From positions 9,244,169-9,308,168 of the forward strand of contig NC_133288.1 in assembly GCF_005239225.2 (NCBI RefSeq): a stretch of 64,000 nt of DNA, read 5' to 3'. This document shows, in pieces, positions 37,043-48,899 of this stretch. A model generated the notes under the pieces. That model was not told where the DNA came from. It saw only the letters and a list, made by a program, of their open reading frames with translations, and searched no databases. How positions within the stretch are numbered: position 1 is the first letter of the stretch; each line of letters begins with the position of its first letter. This stretch comes from Populus alba. Its lineage: Eukaryota > Streptophyta > Magnoliopsida > Malpighiales > Salicaceae. The position numbers and the translations under genes are program-made.

Positions 37043-39815
37043 AAAAAGATAATGTCATGTTGCAAAGAAAGATAAGAAAAATAATTATTTTTATTGGTTT
37101 ACCAAATAGGTGAAATTACTATTCAGAGTAATAAACTATAGTTAGTCTTTAACTAAAAAATCTTTCACTAAAACAATGATATAAAAATCATTAGATATAT
37201 AAAAATAAAAAAAAACAACTAAAACAAAAGGAGAATTCATTGTAGCCTCTCTCACATTTTCTTATTCACCACTACAATGTGGTGACTTTTTTTTTTTTCC
37301 TTCAAAAAACAAATTGATTACCTTTGGTTCATTAGGCATTATGAATTTGCTTGGAGATATTTTTGTCTATTCAATATATTTATGAACAATAAAAGAATCA
37401 AAATATCTCTGGTATAAAAATAAAAAATAAAAAACTAACATTGTACGACATGAGTGTTGTTGTCTTTTTCTTTTTTTAGCATCCTATAAGATTATGTATA
37501 TGACCTTAAGGACAAAAAAATTAAGCCATTGATATAGAGGTATTGGTGTCTTTTTCTCTCATTTTTATTGTAAATGTTTGTTTGGTTAAGGGTAGTAACG
37601 TAATTTATGATTTAATTTATAATTTTTAAAGGCAAAAAGTTGCTAGCGTGTGGGAGATGCAACACACTTTAGACAGTGCGTGTGGCATCTCCCGGTGGTG
37701 AAAAATGAGTTTTCATCGTCTCATTTGGTTCTCCTTTATTTCCATTTCCTTTATTGGTAGTGTGTGTCTACTAAAGGTGGTTGGTTTTTCGCTGATGTGT
37801 GTCTACTAAAGGTGGTCCGTTTTTTACTAGCGAGTTTTTCTTTCTTTCTTTTCCCCTTCATTTCTCTCTCCTACCCTAGAAAATCAACTCTGATCCTTAT
37901 TGTTGTTGATGTTTTAGTTTCAGTTCTTTGAGTTTTGATTTTTTATCTGTCCTTTTTCCTTGTGTTAAAGTTTTATTTTATTTTTTTTTAATTTAATCCT
38001 TCAATTTTAATTTGTATAAGTAATATTTTTAATTTGGTCCTTTTACTCTTGATTTCTTTTTTTTTTCCCTTTACTTTTTTTTCAGAGTTTTTATGGTTTT
38101 CAATTTTATCCCTCATATCATGTTTTTTATTTATTTTTTAACAAGAATAATATTAATTTTGATTTGGTCCTTTTTCTTTTGGTTTTTTATGTTTTCTTTT
38201 GTCCTTTAGTCAATTTTTTTTTTTAATTTTTATGGTCTTTAATTTTTCCTTCAAATCAAGTTTATATCTTTTGTTATTTGAATAATAATAATATTGGTAG
38301 ATCATTCTAAATTATAATTTAGAATAATTAATTCTAAGAAATTCTAAATTATATTTTAATAAATTCTAAATGAATATAAATTTCAATTCTATTCAAATAA
38401 AATAGAATAAAAAATCAAATATATAAAAATATTCTATAAATTAAATGTATTATATAAATCTAAATGTATTAGATGTAGTCTATTTATTAAATATAATAGG
38501 TAACTAGATGTAGAATATTTGGCATAGCTATTCACAAATAGGATCTATGTAGTGTGTATCAATACCAAGACAAAAAAAATACGGATATAGTTAAATGGTA
38601 AAATTTTTATTTGCCAAGGACAAGATACGATAATAGTAGACAACGACGATGATTAAACTGTTAAACAAAAACAATTGAAAAGGAAGGGGGTTCATTGTAG
38701 CCACATAGACAATCCATTATTCACTATAATAGTTAAACGACGTCTATGACCTTTCCAAAAAAAAAAAAAGACTTGTCTTGAAGCATATAATGTTTTTGTA
38801 TTTTTACACATCTTATTAGTTATTATATATTTGGTTGATGGTATTTTTGTCTATTCAATATTTTTAATAACAAAAATATATCTAAGGATAAAAAAAATCA
38901 ACCCAGTAGTGATAGGGATATTTCAATATTTTAATTTTTTTTATAAATAGTCAAATTACACATGAATCCAATAAATATAAGTAATGGGGTTGAATCCAAT
39001 AAATGGAAGTAATTGAGGTCAGGGATGTTAGGGTTTTTTAACCTATGTTTTTTTTTTAATTATTGTATATTTAATTGAGGATGATAATGTAATTTAATAG
39101 TTAAATAATATTTTAAATTTTTTTTTAAAAATATTAACACATTAGGCGCCGCAAACTTTGAAAGACGTGTCAGATAAGACGGAGAGAGAGAGATGGGAAA
39201 TTACACCTTAGCGTGACCAAGCTTCTAATTCTCGACGTCAATAAGGTTTGCCTAAGCCTTGACTTAAGTTAAGTTAACCTTAATTCGGACAAATCACGGG
39301 CTTTATCTTGTTAAGAAGTTGTAGAGTATTTCAATATGGGCCGACTCCAAGGGCCGCCCAGCACGATGGCTCGTTAGCATATGGGCTTGCTTTGCTAGAA
39401 ATCTTCTTTTGGGATACAAAAAGGAATCAGCAGCGTGAGATTCCACATCGGGTCAATTAGCAAATGAAATTTATCTCTTAATTCACCCGAAACAAAAGAA
39501 ATATGAAACCCTATGTGTTAACTAACTAAAATATTTGGTAAAGTCCTTTGGTAGGCTACATTACATGGCTCAAAAAATGCCCTTAAGAAACTTAAAATAA
39601 CTGAGTAATGACAAAAATTTCATGAGCATAATCATCAAACTTGTGTTCACAGGGCAGTTGGTGTGCGAGGTTTATTAGAACAGAACTCGCTAGAAGTTGA
39701 GATTTTTATTCAATCAAACCTCATTAATGACAAAATTTTTTTGATGAATTACACCTATCAGACTATCATAATTCACAATCAAACCAGGAAAAAAGAAGAA
39801 ACATATTTCCTCCGT
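33557..39815. other. Long AT-rich gene desert
   Basis: No gene was recognised over 6.2 kb. The segments 37140-37480 and 38600-38890 share the phrases '..ttcattgtagcc..ttattcac' and 'tttttgtctattcaatat' in the same order, so they are diverged copies of one repeat. A short tandem 'gtgtgtctactaaaggtggt' occurs twice at 37761-37830. (TAA)n runs lie at 37011-37039 and an AT run at about 34881-34899. The stretch 39130-39500 is richer, with no coding signature. Confidence 0.45.
37140..38890. repeat. Pair of diverged dispersed-repeat copies
   Basis: Copies at about 37140-37480 and 38600-38890 are collinear but strongly diverged, and detectable only from short shared phrases. The family is unknown. 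Confidence 0.4.
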
Positions 39816-40430
39816 TCAGTTGGGTATCGGGCTATTGCTGAAAGGAAACAACGTAAATGATCCAGTAACATTTTCCACCATGTAAGGAGAATCTATCCTT
39901 GTAGACTCCACATTCTTGTCTATGATTTGGTCTCTACAAATGGGACAACTTGAAGTTCTTGATGATAGCCAGTTATCGATGCAGTCCTTATGGAACGTGT
40001 GCTTACACCTAGGCAAGACCCTTATGAACTCTCCATGAGCATAATCATCCAAGCAAATTGCACAGCTTTGATCAGAAAACGCGAAAGGAGAAGAAGAAGA
40101 TGATGATGATTCTGGCACCGTCGGGACTGTGGGCGGTGTTTGCTCTCCAAAGACAAAAACTGGGAGGGCTACAAGTTCATGGTGGGTTTGTGTATCAGAT
40201 TCACGGGAACATGAGTTGGATGTTGTTGGATTTTGTTGATTACTAGAAGGAAAGTTGATTAAGCTGATAGAACACTTGCAGATGGAAACAAAAATGAGAA
40301 CGACAAGAATTACTATCATAACAGATGCAATGCCAATACCTACAATTGATCCTCCTTGGTCTGCTTGTTCCTCTTGTCTTGGCAAATTACCATTCAACAT
40401 CTGTCGACTAAAATGATGAATCTGATCCAT
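39816..40430 (-). CDS. ATL-type RING-H2 E3 ubiquitin ligase, 204 aa
   Basis: This is a single-exon frame, as is usual for ATL genes. One hydrophobic membrane segment lies at about residues 28-52 ([17 protein letters not shown]). A Ser/Thr/Pro-rich linker follows to about residue 118. The RING-H2 domain has ligands C123, C126, C142, H144, H147, C150, C162 and C165, with a proline after C162 (C-P-I-C) and W154 for E2 contact. A 39-residue tail ends the protein. RING-H2 with one N-terminal membrane helix is the ATL signature; members transfer ubiquitin to membrane-associated targets, often in defence or stress responses. Substrate and subfamily cannot be told. The usual GLD motif before the RING is not evident, which is a small departure from the family. 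Confidence 0.9.
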   Translation of the reverse strand: MDQIHHFSRQMLNGNLPRQEEQADQGGSIVGIGIASVMIVILVVLIFVSICKCSISLINFPSSNQQNPTTSNSCSRESDTQTHHELVALPVFVFGEQTPPTVPTVPESSSSSSSPFAFSDQSCAICLDDYAHGEFIRVLPRCKHTFHKDCIDNWLSSRTSSCPICRDQIIDKNVESTRIDSPYMVENVTGSFTLFPFSNSPIPN

Positions 40431-40486
40431 TACAATGGTGAAAAGCTAATGGGGGTGTTGGTGAAACTAGAATCTTGTTAATTGTT

Positions 40487-40495
40487 ATTATTTAT
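40487..40495 (-). promoter_or_regulatory. Possible TATA box of the ATL gene
   Basis: ATAAATAAT on the minus strand, about 60 bp upstream of the ATG at 40430. The spacing is plausible but the motif is weak in such AT-rich DNA. Confidence 0.3.
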
Positions 40496-42201
40496 GGAAG
40501 AGACTTGAGTGGCAGCCAAGAAATGAGAGTCCCTTGGTGAAGTTTCCACGCAGCTTCCTTCAGAGTTCATAACTGACCAGAATCAAATTTATTAAAATAA
40601 GCATTTAACAAATAAATTATGTTGTCAAATATTCTGGGCTAGGCTGTTTTTTTCCAATTTGATTTGAGACGTTGCAGATTTGAATCCGTTTGCATAATTA
40701 CTATACTTGCCGTGCATTTGTAAGGAAAGCATGACATATTTGCTTATAGGACAAACTAGGTGTGGTCACATGCTATGTTACGGGTTGATTACTTTTTATG
40801 TAAAAACAATAATGTTTAAAGTGCCGTAAACATGTTTATATATAATATATATAAAACTTCATGATTCAGGCTGTATATCCAATTAAGTTAAATAAATAAA
40901 TTTTATTTTTATTTAATAATAAAAAATAAACAATGACGGTAAATGATTCAAATAAAAATAAAAGTAATCATGGTATTATGATAATTTTATTTTTTTTCTA
41001 AAAGAAGACAAACAATGTAACTCAATACTTAACCCATTAAATACAAATAAAAAAATTGAAAAAAGATCAATTTCATTTTTAATTATTTGATTTATTTAAT
41101 TTTTATATCAAATTTGATCATTTTTTTTTTATTGTTGTTCATTTTTTTCATTTTTTTTTAATTAAATGTGTTTTCAATTTAATCCCTTATCATTTGATTT
41201 CAAAATATTTTTATATTTTAGTCTTCATCTTTTGTATTGGTATTTCTTTTTTTTTTATTGCATTTTTTTCAAATTTATCCCTCACTATTTTGTTGATTTA
41301 TAATTTTTTTTTTTTAAGGGCTTGCCTTTTATGGGGTTGGTTTCGGGCTCTTGACTAAGGTCACTGGTTTTAAAAGTTAACACGTGTTGAATTTGATTGA
41401 TTTTTTAGGTTTTTTTTTTAAAATTAATTTTTTTAATTGCTTTCATCTTTAGATATTTGATTTATTGGAAATTGATTTTTTTTTTTTATCTTTATTTTTT
41501 TGGGTTATCCCAATCCTATATTCTTGGTCGTGAGGTTAACAGATTGATCCGCGTTGACACAAATCTATTTTTTCGTTGCTTTTTTTTTAAATAATTTTTT
41601 TTATTTTACCTTGAACATTAAATTATTTAACAATTAAGTTTCATGATTTATAGTTTGTTTTTAACAAAATTATCCCAATATCACAACCAAGTTGAAAATT
41701 TTGCATATTAAACTATATAAGTTCAGGTCTTTTTTTTTACATTGTTAGTTTTTTTGTCAAATTATTTATTATAGTTACATTTTTTATTTGTATTATTTAG
41801 ATTAATACTCAATCGAGTTAAAAACCCAATTCTGAAGTTATTTGTGCTTTTTTACAAGCACTTGTATTTTGTATTTTGCGCACGGGTCATGGCACGGCCC
41901 TACCTAGTCGTTGTTACCATACCTACTCGCTGCCTAACTTAAGGGTTACCATGCTTCTCTCTTAATAAATAGAATGTGATAACAATGGGAATTTTTGGAT
42001 TTGTTTCCACCATCTATGGTTCTAGAGAAGCTCCAAGTTTTCACTTGCCTACTAGATGATGCAGAACATCTTCAGCTGGTGCAATTGCCGAACAGCCTAA
42101 AGCCCTTCGATTGAACAGAGGACTGGGAACAAATTGTTGAATGGGGAAGGGAAGTTTTACAAAAACTGCAGCAATAGTTATTTACAAAATGTCACAAGCA
42201 G
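40496..42201. other. AT-rich intergenic DNA with satellite-like blocks
   Basis: The stretch 41340-41720 contains reverse-strand relatives of the 8720-10620 array ('gttaacacgtgttgaatttg', 'gggttatcccaatcctatat', 'gaggttaacagattgatcc'). No gene was seen. Confidence 0.5.
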
Positions 42202-45119
42202 TCATTTGTGCCTGGATTTGGAAGAAGCCCATTTGAAGTAGCCTCAATTTGCTTCAGGATTGGATGCAGGTCCCCACAAGACCAAAAGAACTTGAAATGA
42301 AAAGGAGCATCACCAGAGAGGTCAAACACTATCTGCCACAATCTGCACAGTACAGAAGGCCAGAGAAGTTGGTCAAATGACAGGTCATTTACAAGAATTG
42401 CTTCATTGTGGACATGCTAAATGATTTTAACTTATAATGTTCCAAATGCATTTGATTTGTATACTACAACATAGTTGGATGTATGCGTATCATTGAATGA
42501 TTGGATGTGAAGAAGGATTAGGGTGAATAACAGGCAAAAAACCTGCGGCCTAAAGTAGGACCTGGTTTCTTTACTATCCGAGCAACACAAGGTTCCTTGT
42601 GACCCTTGCATACAGGATTACTATTTTTCTGTCTCTCAAGCAAACCATCATTTCCTTCATTTTGATCCTGAGAGACTGTCCTTGAATTCACTTTGCAGTA
42701 ATTGGGACTGCTGCTTTTATCATCCATTGCATGAGAATCACTCGAGTGATTTCTAGAGTTTGGTTCTGCTTGCCTAGGTGATGTTTTAGTAGAAGAGTTC
42801 TCAGCCACAATGCTAAGGTTGGGACTTTTCTGGAAAAAAGATCTTAGAGAGAACTGAAAACACCGACTTTTTCTTGCTTTTTTTTCTGGGTTCCCTCTAC
42901 AGGCACCAACTTGGTGTGCTGACTTTGCAGTTTCACTGTAGTGTTAGGACGGTCCTGATTCTCATCAGTGAATTCATGTCTGTTTTCGAAAAGGCACCAT
43001 CCAAATCTTTGGTCAAAGAACATGAGGCACTTGTAGATTAGCAAAATATACTGCAGCCCTTGAATGATCTTTTAATGCTTTAATTACATACCCGTACAGT
43101 AGCATCTCCATCTGAAGATGAACTTGATATCCTGCAGAATTGAAGTCATGTAGCAACCTGCCTTATCATTAACAAGGTCACTGCACAAGGTTAAGGACTT
43201 GAGATTAATACATGGACAAAATTGAAAGAAGAAAAGATGTAGTAATAGAATTCCCGAAGGAAAACAAAAAAAAGGGGGGAGGATGATATCGAGCACATAA
43301 ATAGAAATAATAATCTAGAACACAAATTGTCATACCAAGAGTTTGCTGGACACCATGAATCATTGGCAGATAGATATCTGGCAGATAAAGGCGGAGTGCT
43401 ATGTGTGGGAATATCATGGATTCCTCCAAACTTGTATAAACAGGAGCATGATCTGAGCCTTCCAATCTGATGCCCCACCCTCCTTTCCACCTGTGTAGCC
43501 AAGTAAAGAAAGCTATGGTGTTTGCAGTACGCAGACAGACTCATTGGTATACACATGAACAAGCTAACATATATAACATGCACACAACATCGAGAGGTTC
43601 AGACAACAAAGAAAACTGAGAGGTTCCATGGCATTGCCACATTCAAGATATAGCTGGATCGAATGATACCTAGATGTATCTCCAAGTTTCCAGCCTTTAT
43701 ACTCTGTCAATATGTCACATTCCTTGACATGGCAGGACAAGAAATTATGGCCTTGCAGGTCATGCTCTTGATGCAAGCATGGTCCAGCACAGAATATGGT
43801 CAATCCTACTCCCAAAATTAAATTGTTCAGCACCTGTACTCGATGACCAGCACATGCATGCTCCTCTTCTGCAGAACAATTCAAGATGGAAAAACTAGGA
43901 CTCGGTATGAAGTTATTCCCAAAGAAAAGGATGCAAACATATAATGACTTCATAATGATGCAAGTAAAAAAGAACTTTTAAATATACTACTCAATGGAAA
44001 CTTCAATCAATCAGAAAGATACCCTCTGAGGAAACAAAATTTTAGCAACGCGAAAATTTATAATGTGCAAGGATATGAAGGATTATTGGTCAATAACAAA
44101 AGGAGATAAGAATTGATGAACTCTTGTTATGAAGAGGTTAGTAAACATGGACAGTGAAAAATACAACACTATCTATATAAGAACTGCAAATCTCTGCTTG
44201 CTCTCCAAGTATAATTCAGCCTATAAATCAATAATTAAAACCACGCAAAATGCAAATCAAGTGAATTTTTAAACCGTTCAGGATGTTTTTCTCTGAAAAA
44301 ATTAAAAAAAAAAGGCCACCTGACTGCACTAGCATAGACCTGAACCATCTTCCAAATCTACAAAGAGGAGAATAGAAATAAATATATTCAATGCTTGCAT
44401 TGACTGTTAAAGTTTTATAAACTTGTACAAAGCTACAACACACTAAGACTGCTCCAGATAGTCATAGCATTATAGACAAGCTCTGCTTAAAAAGACTAAA
44501 AACTTGTACTCGATCTTAACCATCAAAGACTAAAAAGCAAACGTGATATGTACTATAAACCTCTTCATGTCAACTCATGCATAATCACCAATGACAAGGG
44601 GGAAAAAAAACAAAGTTAATTACCTGTAATATCTTAAAAAACTTCATCTTAAACTCAATTCTCTCCATATCTTCACTCGCCGCTTGAGGCCCATATGCAA
44701 ACTTCCTACACATTAAAACGCAGCAAAATGATCATGATCGACAATAATACAGCGTCCTTCACCATCAACCTTGACAAGCCCATCTTTGACAAACTCTTGA
44801 AGCCCTTTTCTTTTTTTAGACCAATCAACAAACCTGGTAAAACCCTCCTCTGCCGCAACCGGCAATGCCACTTCGGAACTCGAAAAAGCAGACTTTACAC
44901 GACAAAATGTTGCAAGCCCTGTAAAGATAGCAAAAAATCATCATTAGAATTGCAGAATTTTAAAATTTATTTTGAATTTCATTGAACCAATTGATCAAAC
45001 ACCTTACCGGAGTACCCAGTAAGGCCTTTAGCATTAGCTCGAGTGCAAGAAAAAAAGGGCACGTACCCATCAGCTATTAATAAATCTCATGTTATTTCTT
45101 GGCTTCATAATTTCGTTTC
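42202..45119 (-). pseudogene. APE2: APE2 (AP endonuclease 2) pseudogene, exon-intron copy
   Basis: Segments match plant APE2 in order on the minus strand. 45119-45008: E-T-K-L...I-A-D-G-Y...G-L-T-G-Y-S. 44918-44624: A-T-F-C-R-V-K-S-A-F-S-S to F-F-K-I-L-Q. 44357-44275: W-F-R-S-M-L-V-Q-S-G-G. 43868-43670: [20 protein letters not shown], then A-G-P-C-L-H-Q. 43490-43336: G-S-D-H-A-P-V to Q-Q-T-L. 43131-43092. About 43060-42520: PIP-box-like Q-F-S-L-R-S-F-F and GRF finger. Last, 42290-42202: G-P-A-S-N-P-E-A-N...G-Y-F-K-W. Splice sites remain, so this is a DNA duplicate, not a retrocopy. Lesions: exon 1 absent; the exon with the V-V-G-D-L-N catalytic motif absent between 44624 and 44357; TGA at 45107 and 45089; frameshifts in most exons, including a 4-bp duplication near 43370; TGA replacing a GRF zinc cysteine at 42246. 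It cannot encode an active nuclease. Confidence 0.88.
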
Positions 45120-45610
45120 CTGTGAGTGAAATTATAAGGAAAGTCAAATGGGGCGAGAATTTCTTGGTAGCTCTACATAGTGATTGTGAATTGAAATAGT
45201 AAAATTATATATTAAAAGGATTATAACGGGTATTTTAATATTTTAATATTTTTATATTGTATTTTTTATTTTTTAATTGAAAAGTTATTGGTATGTGTTA
45301 TACACATCTCAACGAGTGGGCGTCACCAATACCATTTAAGAGACATGAAATGCTTTCTAGTGATCAAATTTGAGCATTTGTCATCTAACTAGATGTACAA
45401 CTATGCCTTCTTCTACATGGTGCAATGTGTGTAGACATATCATGATTGGATTATCGTCGGCGATTGTTTGTGTTTTTTCTTTATTTTCTCTCTTCTGACA
45501 ACTAAAGTGTATAATTATCCTCTCTTTATTTATTGTTTGCTTGGGTCTGGTAGCCATGCCAAACCCAAGTCACTTAGGTCAACATGACTGCCAAACCTTA
45601 GCATTTTATT
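45120..45610. other. Intergenic DNA, outer dispersed repeat
   Basis: No APE2 exon 1 was found here. The phrase 'ggtctggtagccatgccaaa' near 45546 recurs as 'ggtctggcaaccatgctaaa' near 46772. This suggests one older repeat interrupted by the element at 45611-46402. Confidence 0.4.
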
Positions 45611-46402
45611 GGCCCCGTTTGTTTGCTGGAAAGTAGTTTTCTTTTGGAAAATGAATTACAGGAAAGCAAATTATTTTTTGATGTTTGGTAGTGTAATGAA
45701 AAATAAGTTGGAAAATACTTTCCGGTGTTTGGTTATGTCATGGAAAATGAGCTGGAAAATAATTTATTAATATTTTTTTTTTCAAGTTTATTAAAATAAT
45801 GAGGAGCAAATCTTACAAATTAAAAGGTTGAATGATAATGAAATTGAAAAAAAAATAATTTCATAAATTATCTCAAATAAAATAATAATAATAATAAAGA
45901 TCAAATCTAAAAAATAAAACAAAATGAAAGATGAGAAATTAAAATAATAATAGTTAACATTTCATAAATTATTTCAAATAAAATAAGTAACAATCAGAAG
46001 AATGAGGACTAAATTTGATAAATAAAAAATTTCAATAAAAAAATGATAAGGAAAAAACAAAAAACAATTAAAAATGAGGACCAAAGTTAATATAAAAATT
46101 AAATTTTAAGAGGTGAAATTGAAAAATAAATATTCAAAACAAAATATATATATAGCAATCAAAAGTTTGAGGACCAAATTTGATATAATCAGTAAATAAT
46201 ATGACATTTTAAATTTTTCATAACTTTCGGAAAGTGTTTTTGCCCAAATTTTTCAAGGAAAATACTTTCTTGAAAACTAAGCCAAATTTTCTTTTGACTC
46301 GGAAAATATTTTCCATTGACCAACTTTTCTAATGGCAAATAAACACATGAAAGTTTGGAAAGTGGTTTCTCGGAAACGACTTTCCTAGAAACAAACATAG
46401 CC
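45611..46402. mobile_element. MITE-like element with inverted ends, 792 bp
   Basis: The left end GGCCCCGTTTGTTTGCTGGA and the reverse complement of the right end GGCTATGTTTGTTTCTAGGA correspond. The similarity then extends loosely ('ggaaagt.gttt', 'ggaaaat.ttttcc') for over 100 bp. Two reverse-oriented partial copies lie at 23060-23572 and 24742-25245. There is no transposase frame. The GGCC/GTTTGTTT ends resemble non-autonomous class II elements. No clean target duplication was found (CCTTAG occurs near both ends but is not adjacent on the left). Confidence 0.65.
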
Positions 46403-47400
46403 TTAGTGACTTATATTTAAGTATTTGGGTTAGGGGTATTTTAGTCTTTTCATCCAACTTAATAGTCATTGGAAGATTGTTTGGGGTGTATGCGGCTTTT
46501 TCAATTTTTAATATAATTAAAGTACTCTTTTACCCCTAGAGTCAATAAAAATTTAAATTGTAGACCAAGGGCTTTCTTGGCTTTTCATAATATTTGTAAC
46601 TGTAAAAATATTTCTTTACCCCAAAGATAAAAAAAATATAAGTTGTTGAAAAAGGGTATTTCAGGTTTTTTTTTTTTAATTTTCATATATAATACAATAA
46701 CATTTTTAGCCTCAGAAAAAAAAAAAAAAGTAGCTTGCGTCTAGTGTTTTTACCACACCCAACTGTTTTAGGTCTGGCAACCATGCTAAATCCAAGCCAC
46801 TTGGCATGACTACCAAACTCAAGGCTCTTAAGATGGTATTCTTACCAGTCTAAGTCGTTTGGGTTTTGCATAGTTGTCAGACCAAAAATGCTTAAAACAT
46901 TCTTTAGACTTTTTATATTTTTTATATTTAAAAAAAATATTGATATTGATCTGTTGCGAAGTGCGGGACAATATACTATTTTGTAACTATTAATTAAGAT
47001 TATGAAGACAAAAAAAGGAACAAAAGGAGAGTTGGTGGAATTATGATTGGGTAGGGTAATAAGGAGTATAACAACAGTTATTTTTTAAAGTGTTTTACTT
47101 GAATATGTATTAAAATAATATTTTTTTTATTTAAAAAATATTTTTAATGTTAGAATAAATATAAAAAAAATTAAAAACAATTACAAATTTTATCCACTTT
47201 TTGAAATGCATTACCAAACTAAGATGAAAGGAAAGCAAATGATGCATGCATTGAAAGTGTTTAAGTTGACTATTGCCATTGTATTGTATTTAAGTTACCA
47301 TTTTTATTGTGCTGGCCATTATAAAAGAGGTTTTTTAGAACTTAGCCAAATTTTGATACTCGTTAACTACTAACTTTATACTGTATTAAGTTTTATTTTT
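46403..47400. other. Intergenic DNA, repeat remnants
   Basis: The right part of the outer repeat is followed by a MITE-like half (47065-47220, ending 'gaaatgcattaccaaac'). There are no genes. Confidence 0.4.
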
Positions 47401-48899
47401 TTATTTTTTTGCCATTTATAAAGAGTTTTTTTAGAATTTAGCACAGTAAAATTTGTTTTAGTAAATAGCAATGGCCAAAAATATATTTGACGATCCAACA
47501 CACTTGATCGAGTAGTAGATAATATATGCAACTCGAGTATCACATTCAATATATGTGACTCGAGTGTCGTAAATAACAATTGCGACTTGATAAATAAATG
47601 CACAAATATTTTCTTAATAGACTTAATGATCCAACACACTTGATGGACTTAATGTTATCGTAAATAACATCCATTTGGAATTGGGTTGAACCTAATTTTT
47701 GTCAAAATTTGAATTTTTTTTGCTTTAAATTAATATTATTTTTTAGTGTTTTTGGATACTTTTAATATGTTAATGTCAAAAATAAATTTTAAAAAATAAA
47801 AATTTTATTATTTTGATGCATTTCTAAGCAAAAAAACATTTTGAAAAAGCAACATCTACACACACTCTCAAACACCCCCTAAGCCATTAACTCCCTACCT
47901 TAAAAACTACAATTTAAATAACTACTTTTCTAGCCTCAAAACACAATTCACATAAACAACATATAACATTTTCAATCATAATTAACAAAATTATACAAAT
48001 AATTAACATAACATAATATTTTATTAAAATTAAACTAACTACATCTATTTATAATTTTCATAACATTTAATGTAACTATATCTAATAATCATCTCTACTC
48101 ATGGAAGTGTCTAAAGTGCTTGTGGACAAGTTTGGAGCTCCACCTTAAATCGTCCACCTTGAGGATAGGTTTATAGCACCCATGTAGGGGTGAAGAGGAC
48201 CAATATCACTCGGCTCGTGGATGGATTAGGGATGCTCATGGACGGAGTTGCACCACCACCCTAACTCGTCCAACTCGAGAATAAGTATATGTAGGTTTCA
48301 ACACCAATATCACCCTAACTCGTAAACAGGCCTAGGATGCTCGAGGACAAACCAACATCCTTAACACTCTCATGATAAACAATTTTATCTTTTGCTAATG
48401 TTGCTTCAAGACACTCAGCATCCTTACTCTCTTAAAATACACCATGATATTAATTGAGTGTAGAGTTGTCCATAATACATTTCATCTCATCGATACCATC
48501 ACATATAGCCATTGTTGTTTTATGAGCCTCCCACACTAAGTAATGGATCTATATACATACATTAAAAAGCAATTAGTACTCATCATATATAATAACATTA
48601 ACAATATTTAATAACTATTGTATGTAAAACAATATTGCATATCAATTGATTCTATCTCAAATATCGAGGAGTATAATACATCGAGTTGTGTGGATGTCTA
48701 GGGAAACACAGTTAGATAGGTGTAATAAAATGATGTTTAATGGTTAGGTATCATCTCATGTAGATATCTGCGTCAATCGTCGGATGTTGCTCCTAAAAAA
48801 TACCATCCATTTTAGCATACCAAATATCTAGGTAAGATTCATAAATCACTAAACAATTCTTATCACATTTAGCCTAACTAATAATATACAGTTTATCAT

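Noticed and set aside
43191..43953. Three overlapping minus-strand open frames as separate small genes
   Set aside because: They are frames running through APE2 exons and adjacent introns. Their recognisable parts switch frame and fit one broken APE2 copy.
44695..44985. Plus-strand 96-codon frame
   Set aside because: It is the antisense shadow of the APE2 relic exon at 44918-44624.
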